From assembly GCF_025950235.1 (NCBI RefSeq), contig NZ_JAPDDT010000015.1, forward strand, positions 62,001 through 126,000: DNA of 64,000 nt. The letters are read 5' to 3'. The translations under genes were made by a program, and so were the position numbers. Below, piece after piece: positions 61,942 through 64,000 of this stretch. Positions within the stretch are counted from its first letter, which is position 1. Every line of letters begins with the position of its first letter. The stretch is from Luteolibacter arcticus. GTDB taxonomy: Bacteria; Verrucomicrobiota; Verrucomicrobiia; Verrucomicrobiales; Akkermansiaceae. The notes under the pieces were generated by a model, which had not been told where the DNA came from, did no database searches, and worked only from the letters and a program-made list of their open reading frames with translations.

Positions 61942-62529
61942 TTAGGGAGCGGGCGGCTCACCCGTGATTGCCGAGATCTGCTCGTAGCCTTCTTTGGAAA
62001 GGTCGCAGCGGACGAAGCCGCCCGCGTAGTAGACCAATGCCTCGTGGCAGCCTTCGCATAGGATGACCTCGTGCCGCTCGTGGCCCTCGCCCCAGCGCAG
62101 ATACCAGTCGGCGTGGAATCCGCCGCAACCCTTTTCGCCCAACCAGGGCTCGTAGGTCTGGGGTGATGCGAGGATCTTTGCCAGTTGTGTCGCTTTCGCC
62201 TCGGGGAGAGCGGGATCGTTGCACCAGAACGCGTGCGCATGCCTTGCGGATCGAGGGCAGAAAACCACCTGAGTCGCGAAGGTCAGGAAGTCGAAGCCGG
62301 GATGCGCCATTCCCGAACGAATTTCATCCGGCCTTCGGTCAGGAGGTAGGAAGTATTCGGACAAGGGTGTGGCGACCACCGCACCCCGCAGATGCCATCC
62401 GGTCAATACCGCTGCAATCGGCCAAGTTCGCCACACCAGGAGAGCCAGAATGAAGACGCCAATGGGCTTTCGTCGCCCCCGTTTGCGGCGGGTTATTGGA
62501 GTGGCTGTGACCTTGCTGGAGTCTTCCAT
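61942..62529 (-). CDS. Single-pass membrane protein with Cys/His-rich outer domain (195 aa)
   Basis: A basic N-terminus (TRRKRGRRKP) leads to a membrane segment (IGVFILALLVWRTWPIAAVL, about 23-42). The outer domain has KGCGGFHADWYLRWGEGHE and CEGCHEALVYYAGG, a Cys/His cluster that could bind a metal. No family is known to me. It lies between two pilin-like paralogues on the same strand. It starts 52 bp before the next paralogue's stop, so the group may be one operon. Confidence 0.78.
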   Translation of the reverse strand: MEDSSKVTATPITRRKRGRRKPIGVFILALLVWRTWPIAAVLTGWHLRGAVVATPLSEYFLPPDRRPDEIRSGMAHPGFDFLTFATQVVFCPRSARHAHAFWCNDPALPEAKATQLAKILASPQTYEPWLGEKGCGGFHADWYLRWGEGHERHEVILCEGCHEALVYYAGGFVRCDLSKEGYEQISAITGEPPAP

Positions 62530-62580
62530 GAAGTCCTTGGGGCTGTGGGCGATCGCGGGCTGATTCAGGAAAGGAAGAAG

Positions 62581-63297
62581 TTACTCCGGCCACTTCAGAT
62601 TGGGCTTCCCGCTCCAAATGGGTTGTCTCGGATCGAAAAGGTTCATTCCTCGGATGATGATCTCGCCGGTTGGACGGAGGGTTTCGGCACGGAACGAGCC
62701 ATCGATCCGTCCCGTCACCGCCTTCTTGCCATATGGCTTGGGATCGAAGCTCCATGTGCCGGAAATCATGGGAGCCATCATGACCGGAGCGCCGGAGGGG
62801 GCGTTCGTGGAAAGTCCGGCGACATAGGCGTAAGAGCACTCTCCCTTTTCCAACGCACGGGCCCCCGAGATATTGTCGTCGGGCTTATGGGGGGTGGCCG
62901 CAGTTTTCGCAAAGAAGATCCTCTCACTTCTGTTTCCCGCGGCGATGAGTTGGCGGAAGTAATCGTTGCTGCTCGTGGTGCCGAGGGGAATCGTGGTGGA
63001 GGTGGCCGACTTCACCTCGGCGATGGTTGAGTCATCGGGGAAGCGGCCGTAGTCGTTGTCAAAGTCGAGCAGGGCGAAATACAGCGACTTGAGGTTGCCG
63101 AGTGCCTGGGTCCGATCGGCTGCGGTGCGCTGCGTGAGGATTACAGGCCAAGCAACCAAGACCAGCAGCGCGATGACCATGCAGACGCTCCCGACCCAGA
63201 GGATGGCGCTCATCTTGCGTCGTGACCGGATTGCCTCCGGTCCCGGTGGCGGGGCGGGGGCATCGGGGGCGGGTTGGGGTGGTAGATGGGATTCCAT
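62581..63297 (-). CDS. Pilin-like membrane protein, paralogue 3 (238 aa)
   Basis: Tail PQPAPDAPAPPPGPEA, membrane helix (ILWVGSVCMVIALLVLVAW), QALGNLKSLYFALLDFDNDYG helix, and end DPRQPIWSGKPNLKWPE. The last motif is the most changed of the four (YWHGK to IWSGK). It is closer to paralogues 1 and 4 in the middle (FFAKTAATPHKPDDNI). It starts 18 bp after the stop of paralogue 4. Confidence 0.85.
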   Translation of the reverse strand: MESHLPPQPAPDAPAPPPGPEAIRSRRKMSAILWVGSVCMVIALLVLVAWPVILTQRTAADRTQALGNLKSLYFALLDFDNDYGRFPDDSTIAEVKSATSTTIPLGTTSSNDYFRQLIAAGNRSERIFFAKTAATPHKPDDNISGARALEKGECSYAYVAGLSTNAPSGAPVMMAPMISGTWSFDPKPYGKKAVTGRIDGSFRAETLRPTGEIIIRGMNLFDPRQPIWSGKPNLKWPE

Positions 63298-63315
63298 GTG
63301 AATGCGTGTTGGTCA

Positions 63316-64000
63316 TCACTCGGGCCACTTGATGTCGGGTGCCTTGCCATGCCAGTATGGCTGGCGCGGATCGAAGAGATTCCGTCCGCCAATCATCACA
63401 TGGCCGTGCTTGTTGATCGATTCCACGCGGACGGTACCATCGAGTCTGAGCACGAGTGCCTTTCCCTCGAAAGGCTTGGGATCAAACTTCCAGGTTCCGC
63501 GAATCACCGGCACCATTAAGACCGGCGTATCGGGATCGCCCTCGGAGTGGAGGCCGGCGATGTAGGTGAAGGCGCATTCACCGGGGGCGAGGGCTTTCGC
63601 GTCGGTGTCGATCACGTCGTCGGGCTTTCGTCGGGAAATGGCGGAGCTAGCCCAGAAGATCTTCTCACTCTTGTTGCCGCTAGCGATCAATTGGCGGAAC
63701 AGCTCGTTGGAACTGGAAGATCCCAATCTGAACCCCGTGCCTGTCGCCACCTTTACGTCGGCAGCGGTGATAGCATCGGGAAAGCAACCGTAATCGTGGT
63801 CGAAGTCGATTAGTGCGAGGTTGAGCTGCTTCAGATTGTTGATGGCTTCTGTGCGATCGGATCCGATGCAGGTGCGCTTGGTCACGAGCGACGCGAGGAA
63901 AAACAGGACCAAAATGCAGATGGAAAGTCCCCCGAGCGCATAGATCCTCTTCATCTTGGTATGCGACCGAATCGCCTCTGGTCCCGGCGGTGGAGCGGGG
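63316..64000 (-). CDS. Pilin-like membrane protein, paralogue 4 (5' end beyond the window)
   Basis: The frame continues past the window edge; upstream of MKRIYALGG the bases still encode PAPPPGPEAIRSH, so the start lies a few residues beyond 64000. It has a membrane helix (LSICILVLFFLASLV), NNLKQLNLALIDFDHDYG and the end FDPRQPYWHGKAPDIKWPE, almost the same as paralogue 1. Paralogues 1 and 4 share the IKWPE end and the GHVMIGGRNLFDP-type segment, so they are the closest pair by eye. Confidence 0.84.
   Translation of the reverse strand, partial: PAPPPGPEAIRSHTKMKRIYALGGLSICILVLFFLASLVTKRTCIGSDRTEAINNLKQLNLALIDFDHDYGCFPDAITAADVKVATGTGFRLGSSSSNELFRQLIASGNKSEKIFWASSAISRRKPDDVIDTDAKALAPGECAFTYIAGLHSEGDPDTPVLMVPVIRGTWKFDPKPFEGKALVLRLDGTVRVESINKHGHVMIGGRNLFDPRQPYWHGKAPDIKWPE

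Noticed and set aside
1..64000. rRNA, tRNA and insertion-sequence genes
   Set aside because: I scanned the intergenic gaps by eye and found no recognisable rRNA segment, no tRNA cloverleaf and no transposase-like frame. A covariance-model tRNA scan would be decisive.

Overview
The window is high-GC bacterial chromosome, densely packed on both strands, with no rRNA, tRNA, CRISPR or insertion sequence that I could recognise. The overall style suggests a member of the Verrucomicrobiota, perhaps a Luteolibacter- or Haloferula-like lineage. The signs are SLA1-homology (SHD1) domain exported proteins, long secreted beta-propeller, FG-GAP and Calx-beta proteins, C-terminal tails of the form DxDGxxNLLxYAF, families of pilin-like proteins with proline-rich cytoplasmic tails, and islands of heptanucleotide repeats. 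This placement is inference from gene content, not a database result.

Layout. 1-9.7 kb: end of an alpha-2-macroglobulin gene, a 1183-residue secreted Calx-beta protein, an SHD1 protein next to a tandem SHD1/retropepsin protease, and a protein with a GspG-like tail. 9.7-22.9 kb: a 4 x 24-bp tandem repeat, a long U32 peptidase gene carrying four heptamer arrays, two GspG-like proteins, an Hsp15-like S4 protein, a TPM-domain pair, a TPMT-like methyltransferase, an HtrA protease followed by a catalytically dead HtrA-like protein, a photolyase, and rpoA-rplQ with a strong terminator. 23.2-28.8 kb: an accessory stretch with a visibly AT-rich gene for a 796-residue Tat-exported protein, two NTF2-like proteins, an orphan secretin-domain protein and small membrane proteins.

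28.9-35.2 kb: a menaquinone cluster, menH-menB, then menA-menC-menE, interrupted by an outer-membrane beta-barrel gene. menH carries two opposed heptamer arrays. Just after menB lies a short relic resembling the 3' end and terminator of the barrel gene. 35.3-47.1 kb: PhoH, an RbsD/FucU-like lipoprotein, a small RNase III-like protein, a large FG-GAP protein, modA-modB without modC, a lone E1-alpha-like TPP enzyme, a divergent LysR/MFS pair and a GNAT enzyme.

47.3-64 kb: a CPA2 antiporter, pheS-pheT with a relic of a second pheT 3' end downstream, a TPR/DUF4331 pair, a sugar-dehydrogenase-like propeller protein, and a block where four paralogous pilin-like genes are interleaved with two overlapping transglutaminase-like genes and one membrane protein. 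That last block, the heptamer islands inside coding sequence, the two gene-tail relics and the HtrA/pseudo-HtrA pair are the most distinctive parts of the window.
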